Source: Andalucia godoyi
Taxonomy: Eukaryota; Discoba; Jakobea; Jakobida; Andaluciidae
Assembly (NCBI GenBank): GCA_009859145.1
Contig: VRVR01000018.1
Span: 191,688 to 255,687 of the forward strand
Direction of reading: 5' to 3'
DNA length: 64,000 bases
Under the pieces are notes generated by a model, which was given only the letters and a program-made list of their open reading frames with translations, had not been told where the DNA came from and searched no databases. A program made the position numbers and the translations under genes. Below, one piece after another: positions 20,637-30,808 of this stretch; the stretch's first letter is position 1, and the number at the start of each line of letters is the position of its first letter.

Positions 20637-22271
20637 CTATCGGCATTCCCAAATCTTGATCTTTGCATCGACCCCTGCAGACGCAAGAACTACATGCTTC
20701 GATAATGTGCCCCAGGAAGCCATCCCCAGAGCTTGCACGAAGTGGTCATGCGCTTGGGTAATCTTCCGAACGCACCGACCCGTGGACAGATCCCAAATTC
20801 GGATGGACTTATCGTCGCTAGACGACAAGAGCAGTCGAGGATTTTCGGGATGAAAAACAACGCTCCTTACCCAATTTTCATGCCCAGATAATACGCAAAG
20901 AACTTGAGAATCTGCAGCACCAGAAGCCGAGTGAGATGCCGAAACGGGAACCCTCCACAAGACGATATTCCGGTCCCGTGAGCCAGAAGCAACATAAATA
21001 TGGCCAGAATCAACAGCAGCATTATCATTCGTGGAACCTGCGAGGTGCGCGTCTGTGGAACTTGCGGTTGCGGTTGTGTTCTTGTGAAAGCCGTAGGTTT
21101 GCGCTAAAGTACAACGGTGTGGGCCTGGAGCGATTGCGACGCATTCAACAATATGAGAATGTTGAGACAAAATTGAAATGCAGCCAGAATCAGAGTTTGC
21201 AGATGATGACGCAGATTTCGGAACGCGAAAGATACGAACTGTGTGATCTGCCATTCCAGCAGCCACAACAGACTCTGGAGATTGGATTCCGGTCTCTAGT
21301 GATGTGCGAGATGTACATTCCACAGACGACACGCATTTGATCCAATTCGAATTTGCCTTCTGAGAGCCTATCCCAGAATCGACAGCAGCAACGGATGCCA
21401 CAGAGGTAGGATGAATAATGCGGAGGCAGGTGCCAGAGTGAGGATCCCAAACTCGCAAGGAACCGTCACGAGAGACACTCACAAGAACTCCCACAGAAAC
21501 TGTGTTGGAAGACGCTGACAACAACGATGATGACGAAGAGGAAGAGGAAGTGACAGGAAGAGAAGCACGAACTGCGACAGAACCACTTTTCGGCGGAAGG
21601 GAGCCTGGAGATGAGGTAAAAGCCACTCCAGAAACTGCGTGCTCATGCCCTCGCAGAACTAAACAAGCCTTATCACCGTCGTTGCCATCCAAGGCACGGA
21701 ACGCATCAACGCGCCACAGTCGGATCGTTGTGTCCGCAGAAGCAGTAGCAAGAAAACTTCCAGATGGGTCAAACGCAAGGCAAGTCAGGGGCCCAGAATG
21801 TCCTCTCAGAGACCGGTCATAAGATCCAGATTCGAGATCCCATAAACGCACCGTGGCATCCTCGGATGCAGACGCAAGAAGCGCGTAAACAGGATGTATC
21901 GACAAACTAGTAACGGGAGCTCGATGGCCACTCAAAGTATGCAAAGCAGGTTGCTCAGGATAGTAGTGCGAAACAGCAGAACCAGATGGAGCAGAGGAAA
22001 GTGGCGCTCGGCCGTGATTTGCATTTCCTGCAAGCGACTGTGCCTGTGATAATCGCTCTTCAAGATCGAGGACTTTCCTTTGAAGTCTTAGCACGGAAAC
22101 CCACCGTTTTTCAAGAGTATCTGCCGCGACGGAGGCAGCCGCAGCTGCGCCAGTCTCAACCGACGAGAGTTCATCGGCAAATGCAGCGGAAGCAGCTGGA
22201 AAAGATGGCTGACTCTTTAAATAAGCGAGAATAGACGAATGAAGTTCGCTGCGTTGCGCGGACGTCAGCAT
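20637..22271 (-). CDS. PAFAH1B1: LIS1/PAFAH1B1 (NudF) dynein regulator
   Basis: Starting at the Met that begins MLTSAQRSELHSSILAYLK gives 544 residues with full LIS1 architecture. There is a LisH dimerisation motif (1-37), a short coiled coil with the family run EKRWVSVLRLQRKVLDLEERL (about 50-75), then seven WD40 repeats ending in KIKIWECR, the usual LIS1 end. LIS1 binds and regulates cytoplasmic dynein. The protein is longer than the usual 410 residues because of Ser/Ala-rich loops, the largest with a run of Ser between blades 3 and 4. The frame stays open 114 codons upstream, but that part is non-conserved and Cys-rich, so I exclude it. Confidence 0.92.
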   Translation of the reverse strand: MLTSAQRSELHSSILAYLKSQPSFPAASAAFADELSSVETGAAAAASVAADTLEKRWVSVLRLQRKVLDLEERLSQAQSLAGNANHGRAPLSSAPSGSAVSHYYPEQPALHTLSGHRAPVTSLSIHPVYALLASASEDATVRLWDLESGSYDRSLRGHSGPLTCLAFDPSGSFLATASADTTIRLWRVDAFRALDGNDGDKACLVLRGHEHAVSGVAFTSSPGSLPPKSGSVAVRASLPVTSSSSSSSSLLSASSNTVSVGVLVSVSRDGSLRVWDPHSGTCLRIIHPTSVASVAAVDSGIGSQKANSNWIKCVSSVECTSRTSLETGIQSPESVVAAGMADHTVRIFRVPKSASSSANSDSGCISILSQHSHIVECVAIAPGPHRCTLAQTYGFHKNTTATASSTDAHLAGSTNDNAAVDSGHIYVASGSRDRNIVLWRVPVSASHSASGAADSQVLCVLSGHENWVRSVVFHPENPRLLLSSSDDKSIRIWDLSTGRCVRKITQAHDHFVQALGMASWGTLSKHVVLASAGVDAKIKIWECR

Positions 22272-22735
22272 CTTCAGAAAAGAATTGCGCTTTGCGTGGA
22301 CAAAACGACAAAGACAACAGGTGCAGTCCACCACGCCACAAGCAGCGGAACAGGTCGCGAAGAACGCAGGGAATGATCTTCGTGATTGTGCAAATGGACT
22401 GATGGTCCATTTCGTTAAAGTGTTTCCCTTTTTACAGCAGGAAACCAGAAAGGCCAACGAGCACAGTCGCCGTTTGCGCCGTTGCGACATCGCCAGTTCG
22501 CACCGCGCAGGACCCAGGGTGAAAGTTGAAAACGCCGTCAGCTGAACTGGACTGCAGGATGAAAATGAGACTATTCTCTTTTTGAAGGTCGGCCGAGCAA
22601 AGAACGGTGCCAATATAATGTTTGCCTATCATCTCAGTCGCGTGAACCAATTTTTTGTAATGCTAACTTTATCTCCAACAAAACTAAAACAAAGAATGGA
22701 AAAAAGGGAGGAAAGGAGGGAAACACTGAAGGACT

Positions 22736-24037
22736 TCAAGCAGACAAGACAGGAAGGGCGTCGATCATTTGTGAAAACATGTCTCGATATGAGATGCCAA
22801 TCTGCTCGGTGCGATCGACAGCAGCTTCGGGCATGCCTCTGGAAACAACTCGGGACTCGAGAATCTCAACCGCTTTTTGCAGCCAGCATTTCGCGACTTC
22901 TGGAGTACCGCAAACGCGTGCCATTGTTCCTGTGGCAATTGCCAAATCCAACGAAGATTCTTTGGTAAAATTGAGGGCAGAAGATACAACTTCGCACAGC
23001 CGAACAAGCCAACGCAGACAAAGCTGAGCATCATGGAAGGTATGATCACCATCGGCAGCAGCAGCAACATTCGGGCTATCTGATCGGTCATCCGCTATCC
23101 GCTGCATTCCTCTTTGGGATGAAATCAGCAGCGAGCTTGAACTTTGAAGCAAATGAACACGAAGAGATCTTGCTTTCAAATCCTGCACAGGCTGCTCAAA
23201 ATCCTCAAGACTTTGGTCTTGCTGACAGGACCCATTCGGATCGCGAACAGTGCTCGGGAGAAACACAGCCAGTGCCGCAGTTGCAGATGCCAGATGCGGA
23301 ACAGCATGCGAAACTGGCGCATCCAGAGTCAGCATCCAAACACCCAGCTTCGACGAAACCACCCCGTAGGCCTCGAGAACATCCGACACCATCGCAATCC
23401 ATTGAGGGGACCGGCCAAATGGCTGCTTCGGATGTACAAACTTTACACGACGAGTGCACGACAACTTGGTCACGTCGACAGATGAATCTACTGGAATACT
23501 GCCGTCTGAAATAAAGGCTGATGGGAAAACAGTTTCATACTCAACGACGGCCAGAGAACCCAACGCCTTTTCAAGACACTTTGACGCATCATTAGCGAGC
23601 GCAAGTGCATCGTGAAACCTTCGCCATTCCCAAATTCGGACTCCGTCTGAAAACATGAACATTCCACGGGCATAAGCCTCGGCAGCAGGAGTCTCCAGTG
23701 TTGACTTCCAAGCGGACGACAGCGATTGCGAAAAGGAAGCCATCCACTCTGTCATTCGTGACGCATCAGACAGTCTTGTAGATGAAGCTGCATCTACTCT
23801 GTCAAACCCATACGGACATTTTCCTCCAGATGATTCTTCCGGCAGAAGTTCGTTTCCTTCCTTGGAGAACGGACACGCAGAAGAAGAAGAAGCCTCGGAT
23901 TCGAAGACGTGTTCGCGGGAAACAGGTGCAGATGCCCCAGTTACCGGGCATGCAAGGACGTTTTCTTGACCAAGCGTTGTCAGAATCGCAGCGTCAGGTT
24001 TCGCGCCAGTCTGAAGCTGAACATAGGGGCAAGTCAT
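22736..24037 (-). CDS. Unrecognised protein with four N-terminal Cys-Pro motifs
   Basis: The 433-residue protein has no domain I recognise. Its first 80 residues carry four Cys-Pro dipeptides (C3, C30, C55, C74), in contexts TCPYV, ACPVTG, ACPFS and KCPYG. Such CP motifs act as heme-regulatory or heme-binding sites in other proteins (for example the cytochrome c heme lyase N-terminus). The body (about 100-430) looks globular and mainly helical, with Trp-rich DGVRIWEWRRFHDAL near residue 130. It shares a divergent spacer with the DUF3592-like gene. A heme link is a hypothesis only. Confidence 0.6.
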   Translation of the reverse strand: MTCPYVQLQTGAKPDAAILTTLGQENVLACPVTGASAPVSREHVFESEASSSSACPFSKEGNELLPEESSGGKCPYGFDRVDAASSTRLSDASRMTEWMASFSQSLSSAWKSTLETPAAEAYARGMFMFSDGVRIWEWRRFHDALALANDASKCLEKALGSLAVVEYETVFPSAFISDGSIPVDSSVDVTKLSCTRRVKFVHPKQPFGRSPQWIAMVSDVLEAYGVVSSKLGVWMLTLDAPVSHAVPHLASATAALAVFLPSTVRDPNGSCQQDQSLEDFEQPVQDLKARSLRVHLLQSSSSLLISSQRGMQRIADDRSDSPNVAAAADGDHTFHDAQLCLRWLVRLCEVVSSALNFTKESSLDLAIATGTMARVCGTPEVAKCWLQKAVEILESRVVSRGMPEAAVDRTEQIGISYRDMFSQMIDALPVLSA

Positions 24038-24274
24038 TATTTCCAGACTTTATCATGCACACCAACAACAAAACCAAAACCAAAACCAAAACAAAGGCAA
24101 ATGCAAAAATGCGCAAATCGTTCTGTACACGAAAAGACTCAATCGAGGAAAAATCGGAACCGATCAGCACACGCGGACAAGGTTTATGTTCCGTGGTCTC
24201 GTGGAAGTGCATAGAAAGCAGTCTGCTGGGTTTCCTGGGAAATAACTTCCTTGCAGTAAATGACGAGAGCTTTT

Positions 24275-24910
24275 ATGTTCAGACGAGTTATTTCTGGACT
24301 GCGACGAACATCCAACAGTGCTGGACCAGGTCCGAAGGTGGAACCAGGTCCAGTGACATCGTTGTTCATGAATCCTATTCTTGAAATCCTCGGCGCGTCG
24401 GCTGCCGTGCTTACGGTTGCCTATGCTACGTATGATCCCATTGTGTATGGTTTTCAATCAACCCACTGGCCATCCACAACCGAAGCGTCTATAGATTCTA
24501 TCAACATTAAATCACTTGGGAAGGACACTTACGTTCCTGAATGCGTGTTTTCGTACACTCCTGCTGGGGGATCGGACGGCCGCAGATATCGCTCTTCTGT
24601 TGTTTCTTACCGATACTGGGGTGCCACACCATCTCTGGAAGATTCAAGGAGGCTGATGAAGAAGTATGCACACCATCAATCTGTTTCCGTTTTTCATCAC
24701 CCGACAAAGCATCATGTCGCGGTTCTTGAGCCGGGGCCGTCGCCATTTGCCGTTTTTGCGCTGGGAGCAACATCGGCTCTTTTGCCGATGGTTATTTGCA
24801 AGTCCTTCCGTATTGGCTTTCCTGTTGCTGTTGCCATTGCGGCAAGTGCGTACGGTGCAAAGGTTTATCTCGAATCTCAACAGGAAATCAATGGCAGCAA
24901 AATGGAGTAA
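24275..24910 (+). CDS. DUF3592-like membrane protein, possible mitochondrial presequence
   Basis: The protein has 211-216 residues (Met codons at 24,260 and 24,275; the second begins MFRRVISGLRR). The Arg/Ser-rich start without acids looks like a mitochondrial targeting peptide. A hydrophobic helix follows at about 36-56. A soluble segment has the DUF3592 pattern, with SVFHHPTKHHVAVLEPG before the last two membrane helices. Function of the family is not established. The location is inferred from the N-terminus only. Confidence 0.55.
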   Translation: MFRRVISGLRRTSNSAGPGPKVEPGPVTSLFMNPILEILGASAAVLTVAYATYDPIVYGFQSTHWPSTTEASIDSINIKSLGKDTYVPECVFSYTPAGGSDGRRYRSSVVSYRYWGATPSLEDSRRLMKKYAHHQSVSVFHHPTKHHVAVLEPGPSPFAVFALGATSALLPMVICKSFRIGFPVAVAIAASAYGAKVYLESQQEINGSKME

Positions 24911-25373
24911 ACCGCAACGTCCAGATTCTGTCACTGCGCACTTTATTTCCTAAACATTGCCGGCGCTTGAAATTTCAGCTCCTCTTCCGATAAGCAGCGG
25001 CATCGGGAGAAGGGCTGCTTGCAGGACATCCCTGCTCCGACCACAGGCAGATGTCTAGCTCCCCATTTAGAAACGGATTCTCCAAAATTGTCTATCCTTT
25101 TAGGATTCATTTGTCGTCGGATAGAGACAAATTCTTGGGCCATGCTGCATGAACGACTTCAGCACTACGAAAATCCAAGAACAGAGAGGTATTAAATACG
25201 GAATCCAAAAGTCATCGTCATAGTACTTTAGCCAAATGTTGGTGACAGCACTCTCCTTGCGACAAATGTATACGCCAACTTTGTTAGAAGGAGAAGAGGA
25301 AAGAAGGCCACGTCCTCTTGATTGAATCCGTCCCCCCATTATTTCCGGGTGAGAGTTCCCGTGCAGAGAGGAA
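24911..25373. other. Convergent 3' spacer
   Basis: 463 bp between the stops of the DUF3592-like gene and the WD40 gene. I see no gene or repeat here. Confidence 0.5.
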
Positions 25374-26579
25374 TTATGTAAAAGTAAAGCTTGCAGATTG
25401 GCGTCTTCCAACCGGGTCTACATGGATTTGTAAAAGTTGGTCATCTCGAGAACTCATAAGCTCAGCAGGAGCAGAAGAGTTTGTCTGAATTGGGCGACCT
25501 GTACCAACGATCAGACTACCATTAACCCAGGTGCACCCACCAAAACAGGGCTGCGGAATTCCTGTGTTGCGACCAGCAGCCGACACAGCACTGAAACGGT
25601 GCCGACGGCCAGCTTGCACCTCCAGCACCGTGTCCAGATCGGGAGTTCGTGCATCCAAAACGGCGACCATTCCGTCATGATCACCTACAGCAACCAGATC
25701 GGATATGCCAGAGAACGTGGTGTCATACTGAATTACTCGGATGCCGTGAACTCGTGGAGAAAGCTTATCAAATTTCCGTAGAACACGTTGGCTTCGGGTG
25801 TCAAGCAGGATCGCATCCCCCTTCTGTGACCCAGCAAGCACAAATCGGCCCGATGGATCAAATGAACATGCAAATGCTGCATCCTGAAAAACACTTCTAT
25901 ATGCACCGACCACGCCACGAGAAGACGACGATCCAACACGATCATCCAACAGAAACAGGTCTTTGCCATCTCCAACGCATGCTGCCAGAAATCCATGGGA
26001 AGGACAGACAGCAAGTCGATTGATTGGCTCTCCGAACATTGACGAGGACCAGGTATGCAGCGCAGTACACGTTTGAAAGTCAAAGATACGAACAGTCTTG
26101 TCATTCGAGCACACCCACAATCTGGAACCAGTAGCGGACCCTGGAGGCGCAAATGTCACACCATTAGTAGTACATCGCTCCCCAAGCATCAAAATTTCGG
26201 ATCCGATGCCCAGTTGACCTGCATTTCCGCCAACGGCAATTATGGCAGAACTAGTGCCCGGATTGTCGATCACGTCCAAGCATACGGGATGAAACGAATA
26301 TCTCCGTGCCAGCGCTGGAAACGACTCGTTGCGCAATGGAATTTGGTACACAGAGTCGAAGCAAACGCAATACAGCGAGGAATCTGCCATTAAATTCGAA
26401 TGATCTGTATTCCAAACAGAAGTCGAAGGGCCTGATATCAGATGATTCAACTGCCAATGTGCAATCGTCAAGCACGGTATAGGAGAATGGATTGGCGCCA
26501 CTCGATACCAGTCATTCGAGAGCTGAAAAGACGAAGAAAATGCATCCGGAGCGTCAACAGCTCGCGATATGCTGGTCAT
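25374..26579 (-). CDS. WD40-repeat protein (DUF2415 / C2A9.03-like type)
   Basis: 401 residues from the second Met (428 if the first in-frame Met at 26,660 is used). It has WD40-type blades, including WVCSNDKTVRIFDFQT, then EPINRLAVCPSHGFLAACVGD, and AFACSFDPSGRFVLAGSQKG. The NDKTVRIFD plus GDG spacing resembles an uncharacterised family found in fungi and plants, whose members are annotated only as WD-repeat proteins. A scaffold role is likely; partners are unknown. It is divergent from the membrane protein gene at 27,113. Confidence 0.65.
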   Translation of the reverse strand: MTSISRAVDAPDAFSSSFQLSNDWYRVAPIHSPIPCLTIAHWQLNHLISGPSTSVWNTDHSNLMADSSLYCVCFDSVYQIPLRNESFPALARRYSFHPVCLDVIDNPGTSSAIIAVGGNAGQLGIGSEILMLGERCTTNGVTFAPPGSATGSRLWVCSNDKTVRIFDFQTCTALHTWSSSMFGEPINRLAVCPSHGFLAACVGDGKDLFLLDDRVGSSSSRGVVGAYRSVFQDAAFACSFDPSGRFVLAGSQKGDAILLDTRSQRVLRKFDKLSPRVHGIRVIQYDTTFSGISDLVAVGDHDGMVAVLDARTPDLDTVLEVQAGRRHRFSAVSAAGRNTGIPQPCFGGCTWVNGSLIVGTGRPIQTNSSAPAELMSSRDDQLLQIHVDPVGRRQSASFTFT

Positions 26580-27112
26580 TTCGCTCTTTCTGGTTTGAGA
26601 TGTCCGCGGGGAACAGTGATGTCTCTCGATCACTTTTCGTTTAACGAATACTTGCAACAATTTGTGAGACAGGCATGCACAGATTCAACGAGCAACACGC
26701 TTGGTTCGCGACTGGAAATTCAGAGACTAACACGCCGCTGCTTTTGGCCGTCAACAGGCAGTCCGCAGAAAGGCAGCAGCCAGGCAAGGCACACAGGAAA
26801 AAAATTCTCGAACTGGAACTTGGGAACTCAGGATTCTGGAAGGTCTTGTACGATTATGATGTACAGTCGGCAGGCACAGAGCGAGTGCACCAAAGGAACT
26901 TGGGAAGCTGGGGAAACCTCAAATTCCCTAAAAGGCAGCATTCGCTCGAGATGCGGGATCGACTTTGGGGGCAGCTTTTGACTGCAAAAGACGAAAAAGG
27001 ATTTGGGGAAGTTACTTTCGCGCTCGGGACTGCCATTGTGGTTGTGGACAGTGAGTAGGCTTCTTGAAATTCATTGCATATCGCGCGCCTAGTTTCGTGG
27101 ATTTTGTGCACG
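26580..27112. promoter_or_regulatory. Divergent spacer, WD40 gene / multi-pass membrane protein gene
   Basis: About 530 bp. Open stretches exist on the plus strand (26,675-27,058) but have no recognisable protein features. I treat it as promoter sequence. Confidence 0.4.
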
Positions 27113-27916
27113 ATGGAGAATGTTACACCGGCACCGGCCGTCACAGGTGACGATCGATCTCTGTTCAATCTGACTCTAGGCGGCGTATGCATTCATGAGT
27201 TTGACGTTGTCATTACGGATGTGTTTCTCTTGGTATTTTGTGCATATGCCGCGGCAAGGTTGTTCTGGCACCCGAATGTTTCTGCGAATGCTCGGGCGGT
27301 TGGGGAACCGTGGTGGTTTGGACTCTTTTTTGTTGCCGTGACAATATCCAGCGCAATTGGCGCGTACGTTCACGGATTCCTCCCAGGTTTTCATACGGAT
27401 GGCTCTGATATCCCATTCTTTTACACTTTTCTTTGGGGGAGTGTTCTTGCATTTGTTGGTGCAACTGCGGTTTTTGGATATGTTTCCTCATCCGCTGTCT
27501 TGTTCCGAGCAAGCCGTGCAAGGATTGTTAACTTCGTTGTCATGCTTGTATACGGGATGTACCTTGCATGCATCATGTTTTATTCCTCAAAGTTCATGGT
27601 TGCCATAATAATGTATCTTCCTTCTGTGCTCGTCATTCTTTCTGCGTTTGTGTATTCCTTTTATCGCACCAAATCTTGGTCTGATGTCTGCGGAATCTTT
27701 GGAATGGTACTCGTTTTGGTTGCCGCCGCGATTCAGCTGAACAAGATCGACTTGGTTCATCACTATTGTGGATTTAATTGCAATTACCATCTTGTGCAGT
27801 TACTAGCATTGTACGGGATCTTTATTGGCGCTCTTCATCGTCTAGAGGATCCTCGGGTTTTCTTAAGCTCCCAACGGATCAAGAAAGGCAAATTTCCAAA
27901 AATGAAGAATAAGTGA
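27113..27916 (+). CDS. Multi-pass membrane protein of unknown function
   Basis: 267 residues from the Met that begins MENVTPAPAV, with about seven hydrophobic helices over residues 35-250. Small residues and a His (AIGAYVHGFLPGFH) sit in helix 2/loop, and HYCGFNCNYHLVQLLALY lies near the C-terminus. This His pattern and the seven-helix count recall CREST-type or uncharacterised bacterial-like membrane families, but I cannot assign one. The C-terminus is Lys-rich (KKGKFPKMKNK). The stop is 48 bp from the convergent CLU gene. Two upstream in-frame Met codons exist, but the chosen start avoids a non-conserved extension. Confidence 0.6.
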   Translation: MENVTPAPAVTGDDRSLFNLTLGGVCIHEFDVVITDVFLLVFCAYAAARLFWHPNVSANARAVGEPWWFGLFFVAVTISSAIGAYVHGFLPGFHTDGSDIPFFYTFLWGSVLAFVGATAVFGYVSSSAVLFRASRARIVNFVVMLVYGMYLACIMFYSSKFMVAIIMYLPSVLVILSAFVYSFYRTKSWSDVCGIFGMVLVLVAAAIQLNKIDLVHHYCGFNCNYHLVQLLALYGIFIGALHRLEDPRVFLSSQRIKKGKFPKMKNK

Positions 27917-27964
27917 TCCCACCACAAACATTTTTAATGAAGGTAAAAGGGAAAAAATAGGAGA

Positions 27965-30808
27965 TTATTTCTTTGAGCCAGGCATCGCAATGGCAGCAAG
28001 ATTTTGCTGCGCGACTTTCGACGCGCGCTCTGCACTCACTGCCGATTCTGCTAAGCGAGCAATCAGTCCATTGACTTGATCAAGTCGCGGATCTGATTCT
28101 CCGTCTTTCTTGGCTTCCGGTTTTTCCGACTGCTGTTCGGAGGCAACATATGTAGAAGCAAGAATATCACGTGCACGACGAGCTACGCTCAACGCATCAC
28201 GGAAGCGTGTCATGGATTCCATAATGACAGCAATCAAAAGAAGAGTAGAAGCGACCATGGGGCTCTGTGGCCCAAGCATGCTCTCATAGACCTCATTCGC
28301 CAGTCCTGCCATCTGCAACGCTTGCGGAAACTGTCCCTCATCACGAAGAACAGCAGCCAAAGAGTTGAGAACGGCAGCCCGCACAAGCTCGGAACGTCCA
28401 GAAGTAACAACAATTTTGGCACACCGTTCATAAAAGACGCGAGCAGCAACCAGCTGACCCGCACTGTGAGCATAATTTGCAAGTGTCTCAAGGCCATGGA
28501 AAGCAATGGGATGCTCTTCCCCAAGAAGACGGCGACCAATTTCAAAGGCATTTGCCTGGAAATACACTGCAGTGTGCAAATCTCCAAGGGCGTGGTGAAG
28601 CGCACCAAGCAAACGGTAGCATTCAGCACATTCGCGATTGATTGGGCCCTGAATTGAGACAAACACAGATGCAGCACGATTCAAAAGGATGAGGCCTTCT
28701 TCAACCTTGGATTCGGAAATCGCGATCTTGGCCGCAGCAAGAACAGCAAATCCTAAACCAGTGAAAGGATAGCAAGAAGACGTACGCGTTTCGACTGCAA
28801 CAAACTCCTCTTCTGAAAAGGGATGTTTGGAAGCAAGATTCACAGAATTGAAGCGATGAGACAACACAACTCCAACAGCATCAGCCACCGCCTTGAAGAC
28901 AACAAAGTCAACAAAACGAGAATGAAACGCCTTCACGTCGCCAAGGTCTATTTCGTATCTGCCCTTCGTTGCAGAAGCAAGTTTCGAGAGCAAATCCTCC
29001 TTACCAACAGCCAAGTCGTTGAAGAAGGAGACAATGACCTTCGCGTCAAGAACAGATGATGTTCGCATTAAAGCGCGAAGTTCGTTCTTGCATGTACGAA
29101 CAAACGCTTCACGACGACATAAAATGTCCAAGAAGGCATACTTGTTGCGATCCAGTCGAGAAGAGGCTTCTTCGGCAGCCTTCTGCACAGCAAGTGCAGA
29201 CACACGCCCTAATGCTCGTGCATTCAGACCTCTCTCATGCATGAGAAATACCAACTCAGCTCCCGTAAGTGCAAAGACTTCCGCTTGCACACAATCACCC
29301 ACGAAACCAGAAACAAGATCTGCAAATTCCAATTTCTTTCCATCATTCACGGATTCAGGTCTGACACGAACACATTCGGATTCAGGAACATTGAACGCCG
29401 TCTCCACAGGAACTGACGTTGCCAGTTCCAAGGCATAGATCCTTCGATCAGTTCCAAGAACGCCTTTTGTTTGCGAAGAGATTCCTTCTGAATTGGAAAA
29501 ATGTTTGCGGAAGAAACCGTCAAGGGACGCCTTGAAATTGGCATCGCTACGCGAAATCTGCGCCAAACCGTCGTTGCTCTCCTCTTCTACAGATCCGTGA
29601 ATGAGACAATCGCCCTTCTTGTCCGAGAGAAGACCAGGGGGAAGCCCTTGGACAAGAATACGATGACCGAAGTAGTCCACTACTGCAGTAGGAGGCACCT
29701 CGACATTCTGCAACGATGCGTCGGATGTCTGCGCATCCAAGAACATTCGCAGAGCATGGAGCTCATGCTTGACATTCCGATAGGCGTGCGGAACGTTCGG
29801 CATCTTCGAACCAGCTTCCGAAACTTCAGAAAAAGGAACAGTACGAGTCAGAAAGAGATAGTTGTGAACAAACACTTGTGCTTCAGGAGGGTCTTCCGGA
29901 TTGATCGGGAGCACGTTCCCTTCGACGATATCCCGCGCAGCTTTTCGAGCGGTTGTGAGGAATTCGCAGTATGCCTGGAAAGACTCCCTATCACGAATGA
30001 GCGGGTCCGGCAAGTCTCGCGCTTCCTGAAACGATAGATTCCAATCACGAATGTCCAAATCAGATGCACGAGGCCAGATTAGCGTTAATCCATTCGGAAA
30101 TGCTGAACGAGACCGTTCGTCGTCTTCACGCAGGCTATTGGACCCCAAAGTAGAAGATTCCTCATAAGGATTGGAAACAGTCTGGACAATGGTGAGCTTG
30201 CAAAGATCTTGAATCAGCATCTTTGATGCCTTTGAAAAGGCTTCTGACACTGAAAGCAACAGATCCCACAATGTTTCAAATGTTCGCTTACGAGATGCAG
30301 TTTTGAATCCTTGCCTTGTGCAAGAGACCAAAACTGCTTCTTTCTCCAAGGTTTCGACTTTGAGAGAATAGAGTTCTCCCTTCAGCAATCTAGGTTCCAC
30401 GGAAAAGTCCGTCGAAATAGATGAAAGGCATGGGCGAATGAGATCGTTTCCTTGCTGCCGTGCGTACATCGAAACTACCTCCTCGGCAGTCTTCGCTTGA
30501 GTCAAAGGAACCAGCATGTAGCGATAGGATAGCATATCGGTGATTCGCTGCACGTGCAACCGAAGCGTCGCAAGAGAGTAAGGAACAAAAATCATCCGAT
30601 ACTCATCTTTTCCGATCACGGATAGGGTGTACGATGTGTACATGCATGTGAGCGGATGCTGGGACAGCGAAGACAGAAGATCTGCAACATCAACATAAGG
30701 AACCTTCAGTGCAATGCCACGGAAAGTGTGGATAGTTGCAACAGGAACCTGTTGGACGGTTGCATCGGACTTGCCGGCAGATTCAGACGCATTGGAAGAA
30801 TCGGACAT
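27965..30808 (-). CDS. CLU/TIF31/FRIENDLY-type clustered mitochondria protein
   Basis: The 947-residue protein has CLU-family order. There is an N-terminal ubiquitin-like/GSKIP-like part, then a Clu domain (about 250-550) with WNLSFQEARDLPDPL and GTDRRIYALELATSVPVE, and a C-terminal TPR array (about 680-870) including AFEIGRRLLGEEHPIAFHGL. CLU proteins bind mRNAs for mitochondrial proteins and keep mitochondria dispersed. It is shorter than animal and yeast members (about 1,250-1,300). The start Met is at the beginning of a Ser-rich leader. It shares a promoter region with VPS16. Confidence 0.85.
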   Translation of the reverse strand: MSDSSNASESAGKSDATVQQVPVATIHTFRGIALKVPYVDVADLLSSLSQHPLTCMYTSYTLSVIGKDEYRMIFVPYSLATLRLHVQRITDMLSYRYMLVPLTQAKTAEEVVSMYARQQGNDLIRPCLSSISTDFSVEPRLLKGELYSLKVETLEKEAVLVSCTRQGFKTASRKRTFETLWDLLLSVSEAFSKASKMLIQDLCKLTIVQTVSNPYEESSTLGSNSLREDDERSRSAFPNGLTLIWPRASDLDIRDWNLSFQEARDLPDPLIRDRESFQAYCEFLTTARKAARDIVEGNVLPINPEDPPEAQVFVHNYLFLTRTVPFSEVSEAGSKMPNVPHAYRNVKHELHALRMFLDAQTSDASLQNVEVPPTAVVDYFGHRILVQGLPPGLLSDKKGDCLIHGSVEEESNDGLAQISRSDANFKASLDGFFRKHFSNSEGISSQTKGVLGTDRRIYALELATSVPVETAFNVPESECVRVRPESVNDGKKLEFADLVSGFVGDCVQAEVFALTGAELVFLMHERGLNARALGRVSALAVQKAAEEASSRLDRNKYAFLDILCRREAFVRTCKNELRALMRTSSVLDAKVIVSFFNDLAVGKEDLLSKLASATKGRYEIDLGDVKAFHSRFVDFVVFKAVADAVGVVLSHRFNSVNLASKHPFSEEEFVAVETRTSSCYPFTGLGFAVLAAAKIAISESKVEEGLILLNRAASVFVSIQGPINRECAECYRLLGALHHALGDLHTAVYFQANAFEIGRRLLGEEHPIAFHGLETLANYAHSAGQLVAARVFYERCAKIVVTSGRSELVRAAVLNSLAAVLRDEGQFPQALQMAGLANEVYESMLGPQSPMVASTLLLIAVIMESMTRFRDALSVARRARDILASTYVASEQQSEKPEAKKDGESDPRLDQVNGLIARLAESAVSAERASKVAQQNLAAIAMPGSKK

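Noticed and set aside
26675-27058. 127-residue plus-strand frame between two divergent genes
   Set aside because: No protein-like pattern or family match, and it lies where a bidirectional promoter is expected.
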